35,456 bases of DNA, from the IMG/VR virus record IMGVR_UViG_3300045974_000992, positions 1 through 35,456 of that record, one strand, 5' to 3'. Shown piece after piece: positions 6,270 through 14,655 of the stretch; within the stretch, counting starts at the first letter, position 1, and each line of letters opens with the position of its first letter. The DNA is from a virus. The position numbers and the translations under genes are program-made. Under the pieces are notes generated by a model. It had not been told where the DNA came from and did not search any database. It saw nothing but the letters and a program-made list of their open reading frames with translations.

Positions 6270-7342
6270 GCGCCGTCTCCGTCCGCGACCTGCGCGCCGG
6301 GCTGCAGGGGCTTTGCCCTGGCCTGCTGCACGAGCTCGTGCCCGGCATGCGGCGCGAGGGCACGGTGTGGGCGGCGCCCAACCCGACGCGCGCCAATGAC
6401 ACGCGCTCGTCGTTCAAGCTGTGGGGCAATGGCGCCTGGCGCGAATATGACGAGCCGGAGGACACCGGCAAGGGCGATATTTTGGGCCTCGTCGCCTATG
6501 TCGCCGGCTTCGCGCCGCGCTCGAGAGAGGGCCGGCGCTACGCCATCGACTGGGCCAAAAAGCGGCTTGGCGTCGACAATGGCAATCCCGAGGCAGTGCG
6601 GCGGATCAGGGTCGACGCGCAAAAGCGCCAGCGCGAGGCTGACAAGGAAGAGCGCGCGCGCGCGGCGCGAACCGCCTTGCGCATGACGGAAATCTGGCGC
6701 CAGGCGAAGCCTTTTTCCGGCCCGGAATTCGGCCTTGTGCGGCGCTATCTGCGCGGCCGGGGGATTGATTACGACGCCGTGCCGCACGCCTGCCCGGTGC
6801 TGAAGGTGCATCCGCATCTGCGCCATTGGGGCGGCGACAACTGGACCGGGCCGGCGATGATCGCCGCGGCCAAGAACGCCGAGGGCGTCACGACCGGCAT
6901 TCACGCCACCTTCCTGCATGAAGCGGGCGATGCCGTCACGAAGGCGCCGATCGCGTCGAGAAAGCTGATGCTCGGACCGATCAAGGGTTCCGTCGTCCAG
7001 CTCACCTATGGGCCGTCCGGCCTCTCGACGCGCGAGGCGCAGGCGCATGGCGTTTCGGGGCCGGTGGTGCTGTGCGAGGGCATCGAAACCGGCCTGGCGC
7101 TGGCGCTGAGCTTGCCCGAGGCGCGCGTCTGGGCCTGCCTGTCGCTCGGGAACATGGCCAATGCGCCGGTGTGGCTGCCCTGCGTCGCGTCGATTTACGT
7201 CGCGCTCGAAAACGACACCAAGCCGACGACGCTCAAGCAACGCGATTCGGTGCTGGAAACGCTGGAAAAGCACGGCAAGCCGCTCGCGACCATGTCGGCG
7301 CATCAAGGCAATGATTTCGCGGACCTGTTGTCGGCGGAGTGA
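6266..7342 (+). CDS. Toprim-domain primase-like protein, 358 aa
   Basis: Resembles the primase half of phage primase-helicases (DUF7146/Toprim_3-type). Residues 30-110 contain FKLWGNGAWREYDEPEDTGK and a DILGLVAYVAG helix, as in the N-terminal domain of that family; no Cys4 zinc finger is visible. Residues about 265-345 are Toprim: VVLCEGIETGLALALS (Glu271 and Glu274), SLGNMANAPVW, and VALENDTK (315-318), where the usual DxD is read as END. A central charged helix (112-140, DAQKRQREADKEERARAA) links the two. Would make RNA primers or act on ssDNA, working with the AAA+ helicase two genes downstream. Starts in an ATGA overlap. Confidence 0.75.
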   Translation: MSAVSVRDLRAGLQGLCPGLLHELVPGMRREGTVWAAPNPTRANDTRSSFKLWGNGAWREYDEPEDTGKGDILGLVAYVAGFAPRSREGRRYAIDWAKKRLGVDNGNPEAVRRIRVDAQKRQREADKEERARAARTALRMTEIWRQAKPFSGPEFGLVRRYLRGRGIDYDAVPHACPVLKVHPHLRHWGGDNWTGPAMIAAAKNAEGVTTGIHATFLHEAGDAVTKAPIASRKLMLGPIKGSVVQLTYGPSGLSTREAQAHGVSGPVVLCEGIETGLALALSLPEARVWACLSLGNMANAPVWLPCVASIYVALENDTKPTTLKQRDSVLETLEKHGKPLATMSAHQGNDFADLLSAE

Positions 7343-7352
7343 GGAGAAAGCA

Positions 7353-8006
7353 ATGCCAATACTTGACTTGAAAAAAGATGGCCCGGCGGCGGCCGTCAAC
7401 GCGGCCTGGCACGGCGCGGCCAATTTCGTCGCCATCCTGATCGGGCCGGATGCTGACAGTCTGTCGTGGGTGGGCTGCGGCGCCAGCCTCAACGCCGAAA
7501 ATCGCGATCGCGCGCGCGATGCGCTGGCCGCATTCGTGCGCGCCGGGGCAACCGCGCCAGCCGAGGCGCTCTATCGCTTCGCCAGCGCGTGGGGCTTCCA
7601 CGCCTGCGACGTCGACGGCTTCGCCGCGCTGGACCTGCCCTATCGCATCGCCTTCGCGGCGTTTCGCGACGCGGTGATCGGCGCGGACCGGCTGATCGCC
7701 GAGGAAATCGGGCGGCTGGCGGCGCTCGAGCAGGCGGCGGCCGGCCCGATCCCGGCGGCCGCGCTGAGCGAAAAGCCGGAAGACACGATTTTGGGGCTGG
7801 TTCCCGATCCGCTCGAAAAGAAGGGCGGCGATTTTCCGATTGTCTATGTCGATCCGCCCGCCGGGTTCCGCGCGCCGCCGCCGGAGCCAGAAGAGGAAGC
7901 GCCGGCGGCGGCTGAGGCCGATGCAGAGGCGGAGAAAGCGGCCGAGGATGCGAAGGCTGCTCTCGAGACCAATGGTCCCGAGGCCGATGCGCCTCGGGCC
8001 GCCTGA
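7353..8006 (+). CDS. Hypothetical protein, 217 aa, acidic Ala/Pro/Glu-rich tail
   Basis: Starts MPILDLKKDGPAAAVNAAWH after a strong GAGGAGAAAG Shine-Dalgarno, ten bases past the Toprim gene. Residues 1-150 look like a folded alpha/beta domain (GAANFVAILIG, SWVGCGASLN, then helices); residues about 165-217 are low-complexity and strongly acidic (EEEAPAAAEADAEAEKAAED), a pattern often seen in single-stranded-DNA-binding or scaffolding proteins. It sits between primase and helicase genes, so a replication accessory role such as an SSB-like or loader function is possible. I do not recognise the family. Confidence 0.65.
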   Translation: MPILDLKKDGPAAAVNAAWHGAANFVAILIGPDADSLSWVGCGASLNAENRDRARDALAAFVRAGATAPAEALYRFASAWGFHACDVDGFAALDLPYRIAFAAFRDAVIGADRLIAEEIGRLAALEQAAAGPIPAAALSEKPEDTILGLVPDPLEKKGGDFPIVYVDPPAGFRAPPPEPEEEAPAAAEADAEAEKAAEDAKAALETNGPEADAPRAA

Positions 8007-8084
8007 AAAAGACTGTTTTTGTAGCGTGTTGCGTCGCGTTTTTTCATTTCCGTGTGAGCGGCGGGCCGCTGGAATATCCCGAAC

Positions 8085-9929
8085 ATGGTGCAAAAAGGTG
8101 TGAAGGGCGTCCGCGCGGCATGGCTCGACGCCGAGGCGCGGCTGCTGGCCGAAACGACGGTCAACGAGCCGACCGCCGGCGATATCGATGGCTGGGGCTA
8201 TCCCGCCGGGCAATGGCCGGGCGCGCCAGCGTCGAAACTGCCGCCGGATTGCCCGGTGATCCCGCTCGGCATGGACGGAAAAATTACTTATGTGGTCGAT
8301 TCGCTCGGTCAGATGATCGACGTGGCCACGTCGGAATGGACGCATAACACCCTGATCTCGCTGTTCGCGGCCCGGCCGGAATATCTCTATCACCATTGGC
8401 CGCGCTTCAACGCCAAGACGCTGGCGATCAACGGTCTTGAAGTCAAAGAAGCGCATCAGGCGCTTATAAAAGCCGCCGCGATGCGGGGCATGTTCTCGCC
8501 GCGCGACAGTGTGCGCGGACGCGGATCGTGGACAACCTCGCGCAATGAGCTGATCTGGCATGCCGGCCCGGCGCTCTATCGGATCGAAGGCAAGCAGCTC
8601 AAGGCGGCCAAGCCGGGCGAGGTCGACGGGATGTTCTATCCTCAACGGCCGCCCATCACCATTCCCTGGCGCGAGCCGGTGCCGCCTAAAGATTCGCCCG
8701 CAGGACAATTGCTCCAGGACCTGGACTCGTGGTCGTGGGAGCGAAAGACGCTCGATCCCGTGCTCGTGCTCGGCGGCATCGCGGCGATGTTTCTCGGCGC
8801 CGCCCTGCCCTGGCGCCCGCACCTGTTTCTGAGCGGCGACAAGGGCGTCGGCAAGTCGACCTTGCAGAAAGTCATTCGCGCGGTGCTCGGGCCTTCGGTC
8901 TTCACGTCTGAAGATACGTCGCGCGCCGGCGTCTACCAGATCATCGGGCAGGATTGCCTGCCGGTGGCGATCGACGAACTGGAGGCCTCGGCGGTCTCGC
9001 GCAAGGCGAGCGAGATTGTCGACCTGGCGCGCGTCGCCAGCTCGGGCGGCACGATCTCGCGCGGCGGCGCCGATCATGAGGGCGTCCAATTCACGCTGCG
9101 AAATACGTTCCTTTTTTCGGCCATCAACCCGCCGCCCATGGAGCCGGCGGACCGATCGCGCATGGCGATTTTGAACATGGGAAAGCTGGAAAAGCAGCGC
9201 ATCGGCCGCGAACCGAAGATCGATGGGGACGTTTGCGGGCGGATGATCCTGCGCTCGCTCATGGACAGTTGGCCGAAGTTTCATGGCTGTTTCGAGGGCT
9301 GGAAGAAGACACTGTTTCTCGGCGGTCTCGATCGCCGCGCGCAGGATACGTATGGAACGCTTTTGGCGCTGGCCCATCTCCTGCTCGGCGATGAGGCCAT
9401 GGACGCGGCCGGCCTGCCGATGGTGGATGGCCAGTTTCTCGGCACGATGATCGCGCGCATGACTTCGACCGATCGACAGGATGCTTCGGAAAACTGGCGG
9501 CTGTGCCTTGAACATCTGCTCGGCTCGACCATCGAAGCGTGGAAGGGCGGCGAAAAGCCGACCATCGGCCGCGTGATGGAGGAATGGGACGCCAAAAACT
9601 GGAATCTCGACAGCGTCAATGAGCGCCTGGCGCTCGTCGGCATGCGCGGGCGCGAGGAGCTGGCCGATGGGAAGGACTGCGTCGACAGCGTGGGCGTCGC
9701 ACGGCGTCTGCTGTGCGTGCCGCTCTCGTCGGTCGGGCTGGCCAAGATTTTCCAGGGCTCGAAATGGGCTTCTGGCGTGTGGGGTTCGGCGCTCAAACAG
9801 GCGCCGCCGAATGTCGTGATCAAGGATCGCGGCAACGGTCAGAACGTCAAGATCAACCGCATGACGACGCGGTGCCTGTTTGTCGATCTGGCGGCTTTTG
9901 ACGCGCACATTGGCAAGGAGGAACAATAA
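8085..9929 (+). CDS. AAA+ replicative helicase-like protein, 614 aa
   Basis: Phage/plasmid-type helicase. Walker A is GDKGVGKST (251-259), Walker B is LPVAIDELE (292-300), and a sensor/arginine-finger segment is readable at [18 protein letters not shown] (343-360). The first 200 residues lack a recognised domain but show the regular structure seen ahead of such ATPases; the last 150 residues may hold a DNA-binding wing. It lies downstream of a Toprim primase-like gene, so primase and helicase functions are split over two genes, and no DNA polymerase is present. It likely unwinds phage DNA for host polymerase. The start has no obvious Shine-Dalgarno; a 78-base gap precedes it. Confidence 0.8.
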   Translation: MVQKGVKGVRAAWLDAEARLLAETTVNEPTAGDIDGWGYPAGQWPGAPASKLPPDCPVIPLGMDGKITYVVDSLGQMIDVATSEWTHNTLISLFAARPEYLYHHWPRFNAKTLAINGLEVKEAHQALIKAAAMRGMFSPRDSVRGRGSWTTSRNELIWHAGPALYRIEGKQLKAAKPGEVDGMFYPQRPPITIPWREPVPPKDSPAGQLLQDLDSWSWERKTLDPVLVLGGIAAMFLGAALPWRPHLFLSGDKGVGKSTLQKVIRAVLGPSVFTSEDTSRAGVYQIIGQDCLPVAIDELEASAVSRKASEIVDLARVASSGGTISRGGADHEGVQFTLRNTFLFSAINPPPMEPADRSRMAILNMGKLEKQRIGREPKIDGDVCGRMILRSLMDSWPKFHGCFEGWKKTLFLGGLDRRAQDTYGTLLALAHLLLGDEAMDAAGLPMVDGQFLGTMIARMTSTDRQDASENWRLCLEHLLGSTIEAWKGGEKPTIGRVMEEWDAKNWNLDSVNERLALVGMRGREELADGKDCVDSVGVARRLLCVPLSSVGLAKIFQGSKWASGVWGSALKQAPPNVVIKDRGNGQNVKINRMTTRCLFVDLAAFDAHIGKEEQ

Positions 9930-10468
9930 TGGCGCAGAGAGTGGCATTGGCGCAGATCGGCGCGGCCGTCGCGGTGGCGGCGCGTATCTCGGGCGTGGAG
10001 GCGGACGCTGTCGCCAGGCCCGGCGATAGCCCGCAAATCGTGCGCGCGCGCTATGTCGCGCTCGCGGGCCTGGTCGAGGCGCTGCCAGGGGTGGAGCCTC
10101 AGGACATCGCGCATAAGCTGGCGCTGGCGCGGACCGCGCCGCGCGACCTGCAACGCAACATCGTGACGGCGGCCTGGTGGAAGCCGGAATGGACGCGAAT
10201 CGTCGCCGACGCCGTGCGCCAGGTCGACCCAACGCCGGACCCCGTCGACGGCGGGCCTCTCAAGGCGTTTGTCGAGCGCATCGAGCGCGTCGAAGAAGAA
10301 AAGAAGTGCCTCAGCGACGATGTCAGGGACATTTATGCGGAAGCCAAAAGCAACGGCTATGATGTAAAGACCATGCGCAAGATCGTCGCCATACGGAAGA
10401 TCGACGTGAACCAGCGCAACGAAGAAGAGGCCATCCTCGATCTCTATATGCGCGCGCTGGGAGACTGA
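9929..10468 (+). CDS. GapR (DUF2312) domain fused to an extra N-terminal domain, 179 aa
   Basis: The last 72 residues ([20 protein letters not shown], then [20 protein letters not shown], then [20 protein letters not shown]) match GapR/DUF2312, an alphaproteobacterial nucleoid protein that binds overtwisted DNA ahead of forks and transcription complexes. Free-standing GapR is about 80-90 residues. Here about 100 residues precede it, with helices reading [20 protein letters not shown], then [20 protein letters not shown] and [20 protein letters not shown], faintly like DnaA domain IV. AAGGAGG lies before the ATG, which overlaps the helicase stop by one base. Likely tunes replication or transcription of the phage DNA; the extra domain may give site specificity. 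Confidence 0.8.
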   Translation: MAQRVALAQIGAAVAVAARISGVEADAVARPGDSPQIVRARYVALAGLVEALPGVEPQDIAHKLALARTAPRDLQRNIVTAAWWKPEWTRIVADAVRQVDPTPDPVDGGPLKAFVERIERVEEEKKCLSDDVRDIYAEAKSNGYDVKTMRKIVAIRKIDVNQRNEEEAILDLYMRALGD

Positions 10469-10471
10469 CGC

Positions 10472-10744
10472 ATGGACTATTTTCGCAATCGCGAGAAGGG
10501 CAATGTGATCGAGGCGTTCGAGGTCACTGGCTCCTACGAGAACTTTCGTGCGCTAGGCGCCGCTGGCGTCCCGTGCTGCTGGGTTCCTGGCCTCGGCGAA
10601 CCCGACGATCCGCCCTTTCTCTACCTGCACGATGAAGCACGGACCCGCGCCCGGATCGGCGACTGGATCGTGCGGCGGCCGGGCCAAGCGGCGGCGGCCG
10701 TGCTGGCTGGTGATGATTTGCGGGCGCGCTATGCGCCGGCATAG
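10472..10744 (+). CDS. Small phage protein, 90 aa, unknown
   Basis: Begins MDYFRNREKGNVIEAFEVTG and contains RARIGDWIVRRPGQAAAAVL near its end. The 'GDWIVRRPGG' type of motif and the 'V.AF.VT' start recur in small uncharacterised early proteins of many phages. It is soluble, with no membrane segment. It starts three bases after the GapR-like gene and overlaps the next gene by 14 bases, so it belongs to the same operon. No function can be assigned; the family resemblance is impressionistic. Confidence 0.6.
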   Translation: MDYFRNREKGNVIEAFEVTGSYENFRALGAAGVPCCWVPGLGEPDDPPFLYLHDEARTRARIGDWIVRRPGQAAAAVLAGDDLRARYAPA

Positions 10745-11369
10745 TTCTGGCCCGCTGCGCGTGCTCATCGGCTGCGAGTTTTCTGGCGTCGTTCGGCGCG
10801 AGTTCGCCGCGCTCGGTCATGACGCCTGGTCGTGCGATCTTCTTCCCGCCGAGGATGGATCGAACAAGCACATCGTCGGCGACGTCCGCGATCTGCTCGA
10901 CGATGGATGGGATTTACTCATGGTGGCGCATCCCCCCTGCACCCGCCTGTGCAATTCCGGCGTCCGTTGGCTCTCTCGGCCGCCGCCAGGCCGCGCGCTC
11001 GCGGACATGTGGGCCGATCTCGACGCGGCGGCCGACTTGTTCTCCGCATGCTGGAATGCGCCGATCGGGCGCGTCTGCATCGAAAATCCGGTGATGCACA
11101 AGCACGCGAAGGCGCGCATCCGCAACTATGAACCCTTCGCCCAATCGGTGCAGCCATGGCAGTTCGGTCATCCTGAAACCAAGCGGACATGCCTCTGGCT
11201 GCGCGGCCTGGGCCCGCTGACGCCAACGGAGGTTGTCGAGGGGCGTCAGGCGCGTGTGCATCGCATGCCCGATTCGCGCCATCGCCAGCGCGAGCGGTCG
11301 CGCTTCTTTCCGGGCATAGCACGCGCCATGGCGCTCCAATGGGGCGGCGTGGTCGAAATCGCGGCTTAG
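10731..11369 (+). CDS. Cytosine-methyltransferase-like phage protein, 212 aa
   Basis: Resembles a common phage family with a Rossmann-type core: PLRVLIGCEFSGVVRREFAA (8-27; motif I-like), WSCDLLPAEDG (33-43), then GDVRDLLDDGWDLLMVAHPP (50-69) with HPPC at 67-70 like the PPC of cytosine-5 methyltransferases, ENPVMHKHAK and QFGHPETKRTCLWLRGL. The conserved target-recognition half of true C5 methylases is absent, so activity is uncertain. Family members are often named DNA cytosine methyltransferase. Start chosen at the ATG inside the previous gene; the GTG at 10761 would start inside the first strand. Last gene of the early operon. Confidence 0.7.
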   Translation: MRRHSSGPLRVLIGCEFSGVVRREFAALGHDAWSCDLLPAEDGSNKHIVGDVRDLLDDGWDLLMVAHPPCTRLCNSGVRWLSRPPPGRALADMWADLDAAADLFSACWNAPIGRVCIENPVMHKHAKARIRNYEPFAQSVQPWQFGHPETKRTCLWLRGLGPLTPTEVVEGRQARVHRMPDSRHRQRERSRFFPGIARAMALQWGGVVEIAA

Positions 11370-11617
11370 GTTTCATTCCCCTGCCCGCTAGCGGCCTCGG
11401 CCGCCCCCCGCCCGGACCCGCTCGGCCCTGGCTATTTTCCCGCCATTGATCCCGGTCCCTTTTGGGCTCTGCGGCCATCCTTTCCCGCCGCCCGTTTGAG
11501 GTCAAGCGGTCGCGCGCGCGGCGCGTGCTCGGGCTTGAGCCAGATTGTGGCGCGCGCGCAGTTAATGCAGTTGGACCTGTGCGCAAGGTGATGGGTCCGG
11601 CGCTGGGTCGCGGGCGC

Positions 11618-11887
11618 AGTTATGGGCATAACCGCTCATTACCGGCGACATAACCGGATAAATTCAGCGAAATCAGAGGGCTAGGGCATGAGGTTATGCG
11701 GTAATGTCTCTCTCGCGCGCGCGTATATACACGTGCATGTGTGCACGTGCGGGCGCAGGCGCGCGCGCATACATGCGAAAACATAACTACATAACCTCAT
11801 TACCTTGGGGATAAGTATATGTTTAATATTATGCTTTGCAGTTACGCCAAAGTTATGAGCGGGCAGAATGAAGTTGTCGGCATAACC
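11618..11887. repeat. Iteron-like cluster: eight CATAACY 7-mers
   Basis: Copies on the plus strand at 11627, 11649, 11782, 11790 and 11881; on the minus strand (RGTTATG) at 11618, 11692 and 11851. The first two form an inverted pair with arms GTTATG/CATAAC around GG. An 11-bp inverted repeat, ATGAGGTTATG (11688-11698) and CATAACCTCAT (11790-11800), brackets the palindrome and the alternating tracts. CATTACC occurs at 11637, 11798 and, inverted, 11700. Confidence 0.7.
11714..11777. repeat. Alternating pyrimidine-purine tracts with central 20-bp palindrome
   Basis: Positions 11714-11751 alternate pyrimidine and purine without a break for 38 bases, and 11759-11777 do so again for 19. Within the first tract lies CACGTGCATGTGTGCACGTG (11730-11749), with perfect 8-bp arms and a 4-bp centre. 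Such sequence can form Z-DNA or a cruciform under supercoiling. The pattern is plain; a role is inferred. Confidence 0.6.
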
Positions 11888-11949
11888 GTCCATCTCGCCT
11901 GCGGCCTCGCCCTTTCGCGCAAGCAATTGAAAATAGGGGAGAAATAGCA

Positions 11950-12549
11950 ATGGCGGAGGGGAAGAAAGCGGCTGTCGCCGATTTGGCCGCCGATCTGGGG
12001 CCTGCGATGGCGCTCACTGGCGCGGCTTCGGAAAATTCTGGCGCCGATCTGTTCGCCGCGCTCGATGTCGAGGTTTCGCAGTTCGACGGCTCGGCGGTGG
12101 CGCCGCCGAAGCGGCGGGCGGGCAGGCCGCCGGGCTCGGTCAATCGTTCGACGCTCAAGCTGCAAGGCTATCTCCAGTCGCGCGGCTATCGCGATCCGGC
12201 GGAGTTTTTGGCGTCCATCGTCTCGGCCGATCCGCGCGAGCTGGCGGCGCGGCTGGCGGGCGTGAAGGACGTTCGGCTGATGACGTTCGACCAGGCGCTC
12301 GAAGTGCTCAAGCTGCAGCGAAACGCGGCGGATGCGCTCATGCCCTACTTCCACCAGAAAATGCCGATCGCGGTCCATCATCAGGGCGACGGCGCGGCGC
12401 GTCCGCTCATCATCATCGGCGACGGGCCGCGCGGCGGCGGCGCGCGGGATGGTTCGGCCATGTCGATTTACGATGTTGAGGATTTTCAACGGGTTGGCGA
12501 TGGAGGCGCGGAAGGGTCGCACGGAAATGGGTCTCATGACGATGCTTAA
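11950..12549 (+). CDS. Probable terminase small subunit, 199 aa
   Basis: Called by position and layout rather than by a clear motif: it lies upstream of the terminase large subunit and starts the late block. The N-terminal third is Ala/Asp-rich; residues about 54-66 are PKRRAGRPPGSVN, an AT-hook-like basic motif fit for DNA binding; residues 70-145 are helical (LQSRGYRDPAEFLASIVSAD, FDQALEVLKLQRNAADALMP); the C-terminus is Gly-rich and disordered. A Shine-Dalgarno (GGGGAG) precedes the ATG. Small terminases recognise the packaging site and recruit the large subunit. An alternative is a DNA-binding regulator of late genes. Confidence 0.6.
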   Translation: MAEGKKAAVADLAADLGPAMALTGAASENSGADLFAALDVEVSQFDGSAVAPPKRRAGRPPGSVNRSTLKLQGYLQSRGYRDPAEFLASIVSADPRELAARLAGVKDVRLMTFDQALEVLKLQRNAADALMPYFHQKMPIAVHHQGDGAARPLIIIGDGPRGGGARDGSAMSIYDVEDFQRVGDGGAEGSHGNGSHDDA

Positions 12550-13002
12550 ACAGTTGAATATAAAGGACAATGTTAGGTACGAACCGATGATTGAAAATCA
12601 GCGGGCCGAAGGCGCGAGGCCTCGCGCACGCGTCGCCGCTCATCCTGGCGGGGCTGTCTGGCGGAGGGGGTCCCCCCCTGTCGCCTGCGAACGGCCAAGG
12701 TCAAGGCCGCGACCCTTAAAACGCGCGGTCGACCTGCCCCCCAGGGGGGTGGCGTCTCACACCCAAAGCCGCCCCCGGTTCTGCCGGCTAAAAAAAATCG
12801 ATCTTGAAACCCGGAGGCGGAGAGGGCGCGGGGCGCGGGACACGGGTTGCGAGGGGCGCGCGGGTCGCGGGTTGATGGGTTTCCATGCCCAAAAACCGGG
12901 AATTGCGCAAAGACGGATTTTTGGCCCTTATTTTTGCGTTTTGGTTCGTCATGCGCAAAACGGCAAACTGACCAAAAATGCTTGTCTCGATCAGGGGGCG
13001 GC
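12550..13002. other. Non-coding stretch ahead of the large terminase; GC hairpins, possible packaging site
   Basis: No supported gene. It holds a perfect 16-bp palindrome GCGCGAGGCCTCGCGC (12612-12627), a G5-T-C7 run (12666-12678) and a C6-A-G6 run (12737-12749) that can fold alone or pair with each other, an A-run at about 12790-12797, and two near-repeats TGCGCAAAGACGG and TGCGCAAAACGGC (12904 and 12952). Such structured DNA beside terminase genes is where cos or pac sites often lie, but nothing proves it here. Confidence 0.35.
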
Positions 13003-14655
13003 ATGGAAAAGCCTCTGACGCGCGCCGACGTCGCCACGCTGTGCGGCTGCAAGGTCGCGGACATCCCGAACAATCCGCTGTTCTCGCTCACCCATTACGA
13101 GCCGGCCGGGCCGATCTGCGCGGCCTATATCCGGTCCTGCGGCCCGATCGACGCCATCACCGGGCCTTCGGGCTCCGGCAAGACCGTGGGCACGGTGTTC
13201 AAGCTGATCCGCTTCTGCGTCGCCTACATGCCCGTCACGAAGGCCGGCGTCGTGAAGGTGCGAATCACGGTGCTGCGCGACAATTACCGCGCGCTCTATC
13301 GCACCACGCTGCGGAGCTGGTTTCAATGGTTCCCGCCCGACTACCAGGGCTCGCAATTCTTCGGCGGGCAGGATCGCCCGGCGCGGCATGAGTTGCGGCT
13401 GTCGACCGTGCGCGAGGTCGATGGCGTGCGGCGCGAAGTGCCTGTCGATATCACGGTCGATTTCTTCGCCGTCGGCGACGTGGCAATCGAGGAGCTGCTG
13501 AAGGGTTACGAGACGTCGGCGGGTTGGTGCAACGAAGGCGATCTGCTGGCGCCTCGCGTGATCACGTTCCTGTACGACCGCACGGGCCGTTTCCCGTCGA
13601 TGATGGAGCTGGCGCCGGGGACGAAACTGCCGCGCATGGTCGCGGTCGATTTCAACCCGCCGCCGCCAAAGCATCCGCTGTGGAAGGCGTGCGCGCGGGG
13701 ATCGTTCCAGGAACAGGAAAGCGACGATCCGCTCGAGGCGGCGCTTCAGGCGACGGCGAAAAAGGACGTCACTGCGACGCTGAATTTCTTCCATCAACCG
13801 TCCGGCCTGTCGCCGCAGGCGGAGAATCGGCGCGGCAAAAGCTTCGACGATTACCAGCGCGCCGCCGCGGTGATGACGGAAGACGACAAGCGCCGCTTCG
13901 TCGACGGCCTGCCCGGCTACGCCCGCGACGGCAAGCCGGTCTATGCGCGCGAGTTCAACCGCGCCAAGCATATCGCAGGCGGGACGCTGGCGATTCTGCC
14001 CGGCGTCCCGCTCGATATCGGCTTCGATCAGGGCCTGAGCCCGGCGGCTGTGCTGTTTCAAGTCTCGAGCCTTGGCCAGGTGCGCGTGCTGCGCGAGGTC
14101 TGGCTCGGCCATGGCATCGGCTATCAGCGGTTCCTTGAGGCGATGATCCCGCTGCTGACCGGGCCGTTCTCCCGCCTGCCGCCGGGCAAGTTCACGGCCG
14201 ATCCCGCCGGCTTCTACGGCGCCGACAAGATCGTCGGCGAGCTGGCGTGGGCGGAGGCGATCTCCGCCGGCCTCGGCCATCCGATCTATCCCGCTCCGAC
14301 CAATGAGCCCTCGGCGCGGTGGGAGGCGGTGCGGCTGCGGCTGCGCATCGATATCGACCTGACGACGCCGGGCATTCTTATCGACCCCTGTTGCGAAATG
14401 CTGATCGAAGGGTTCGAAGCCGAATACAAGTTCCCGCGCTTCAAGGAAGGCTCGCCCAAAACCTTCGGCGACCAGGTCGTCGACAATGATTTCCACAATC
14501 CGCAAGACGCGCTGCAATACGGCATTCTCGGCCGCTTTGGCCGCGCGGGCATCATCAATGAGGCGGCCAAGGGCGGGCGGCCCGGATCGGTGATCCCGTT
14601 CCGCACCGGGCGCGAAGGCCACAAGGCCGGGGATTTCAATGTCTGGGACAGTTGA
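13003..14655 (+). CDS. terL: Terminase large subunit, 550 aa
   Basis: DNA-packaging ATPase and nuclease. The N-terminal ATPase half shows Walker A as GPSGSGKT (residues about 53-60), then helix VFKLIRFCVAY and the strand VRITVLRDNYRALYRTTLRS typical of the T7-like/podovirus family. The nuclease half has acidic strands such as VPLDIGFDQGLSPAAVLFQV and FTADPAGFYGADKIVG, carrying Asp residues for metal binding, and the late segment GDQVVDNDFHNPQDALQY. Length is normal. GGGGGCGG lies before the ATG. It overlaps the next gene by 17 bases. The terminase pair comes before the portal, unlike T7, where terminases come at the right end. Confidence 0.9.
   Translation: MEKPLTRADVATLCGCKVADIPNNPLFSLTHYEPAGPICAAYIRSCGPIDAITGPSGSGKTVGTVFKLIRFCVAYMPVTKAGVVKVRITVLRDNYRALYRTTLRSWFQWFPPDYQGSQFFGGQDRPARHELRLSTVREVDGVRREVPVDITVDFFAVGDVAIEELLKGYETSAGWCNEGDLLAPRVITFLYDRTGRFPSMMELAPGTKLPRMVAVDFNPPPPKHPLWKACARGSFQEQESDDPLEAALQATAKKDVTATLNFFHQPSGLSPQAENRRGKSFDDYQRAAAVMTEDDKRRFVDGLPGYARDGKPVYAREFNRAKHIAGGTLAILPGVPLDIGFDQGLSPAAVLFQVSSLGQVRVLREVWLGHGIGYQRFLEAMIPLLTGPFSRLPPGKFTADPAGFYGADKIVGELAWAEAISAGLGHPIYPAPTNEPSARWEAVRLRLRIDIDLTTPGILIDPCCEMLIEGFEAEYKFPRFKEGSPKTFGDQVVDNDFHNPQDALQYGILGRFGRAGIINEAAKGGRPGSVIPFRTGREGHKAGDFNVWDS

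Larger units (their letters stand above)
11370..11949. other. Non-coding block, candidate replication origin or late-control region
   Basis: No convincing gene on either strand. The first 240 bases are plain GC-rich sequence. From about 11618 to 11887 the region holds eight copies of CATAACY (both orientations), three of CATTACC, two alternating pyrimidine-purine tracts, and an AT-rich patch at 11811-11834 (20 of 24 A/T), which stands out in this GC-rich window. It separates the early replication genes from the packaging genes. A phage replication origin is the simplest reading; a promoter or control region for the late genes is an alternative. Confidence 0.55.

Noticed and set aside
7977-8020. 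7-bp stem CCCGAGG/CCTCGGG near the end of the 217-aa gene with a later five-T run
   Set aside because: The T-run lies about 18 bases past the stem and the stem is inside the coding region; too weak for a terminator call.
7233-10232. 999-codon open frame on the minus strand
   Set aside because: Antisense to the Toprim, helicase and GapR-like genes, which have clear motifs. Long antisense frames arise from GC-biased third positions; the translation is Arg/Ala-rich with no motif.
11432-11629. 65-codon minus-strand frame in the non-coding block
   Set aside because: No Shine-Dalgarno, unusual composition and opposite direction to all neighbours; treated as chance.
12885-12971. 28-codon frame with a membrane-like segment, MPKNRELRKDGFLALIFAFW
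   Set aside because: Very short, no ribosome-binding site, and in a gap with other structured DNA. Could be a small peptide but there is no independent support.
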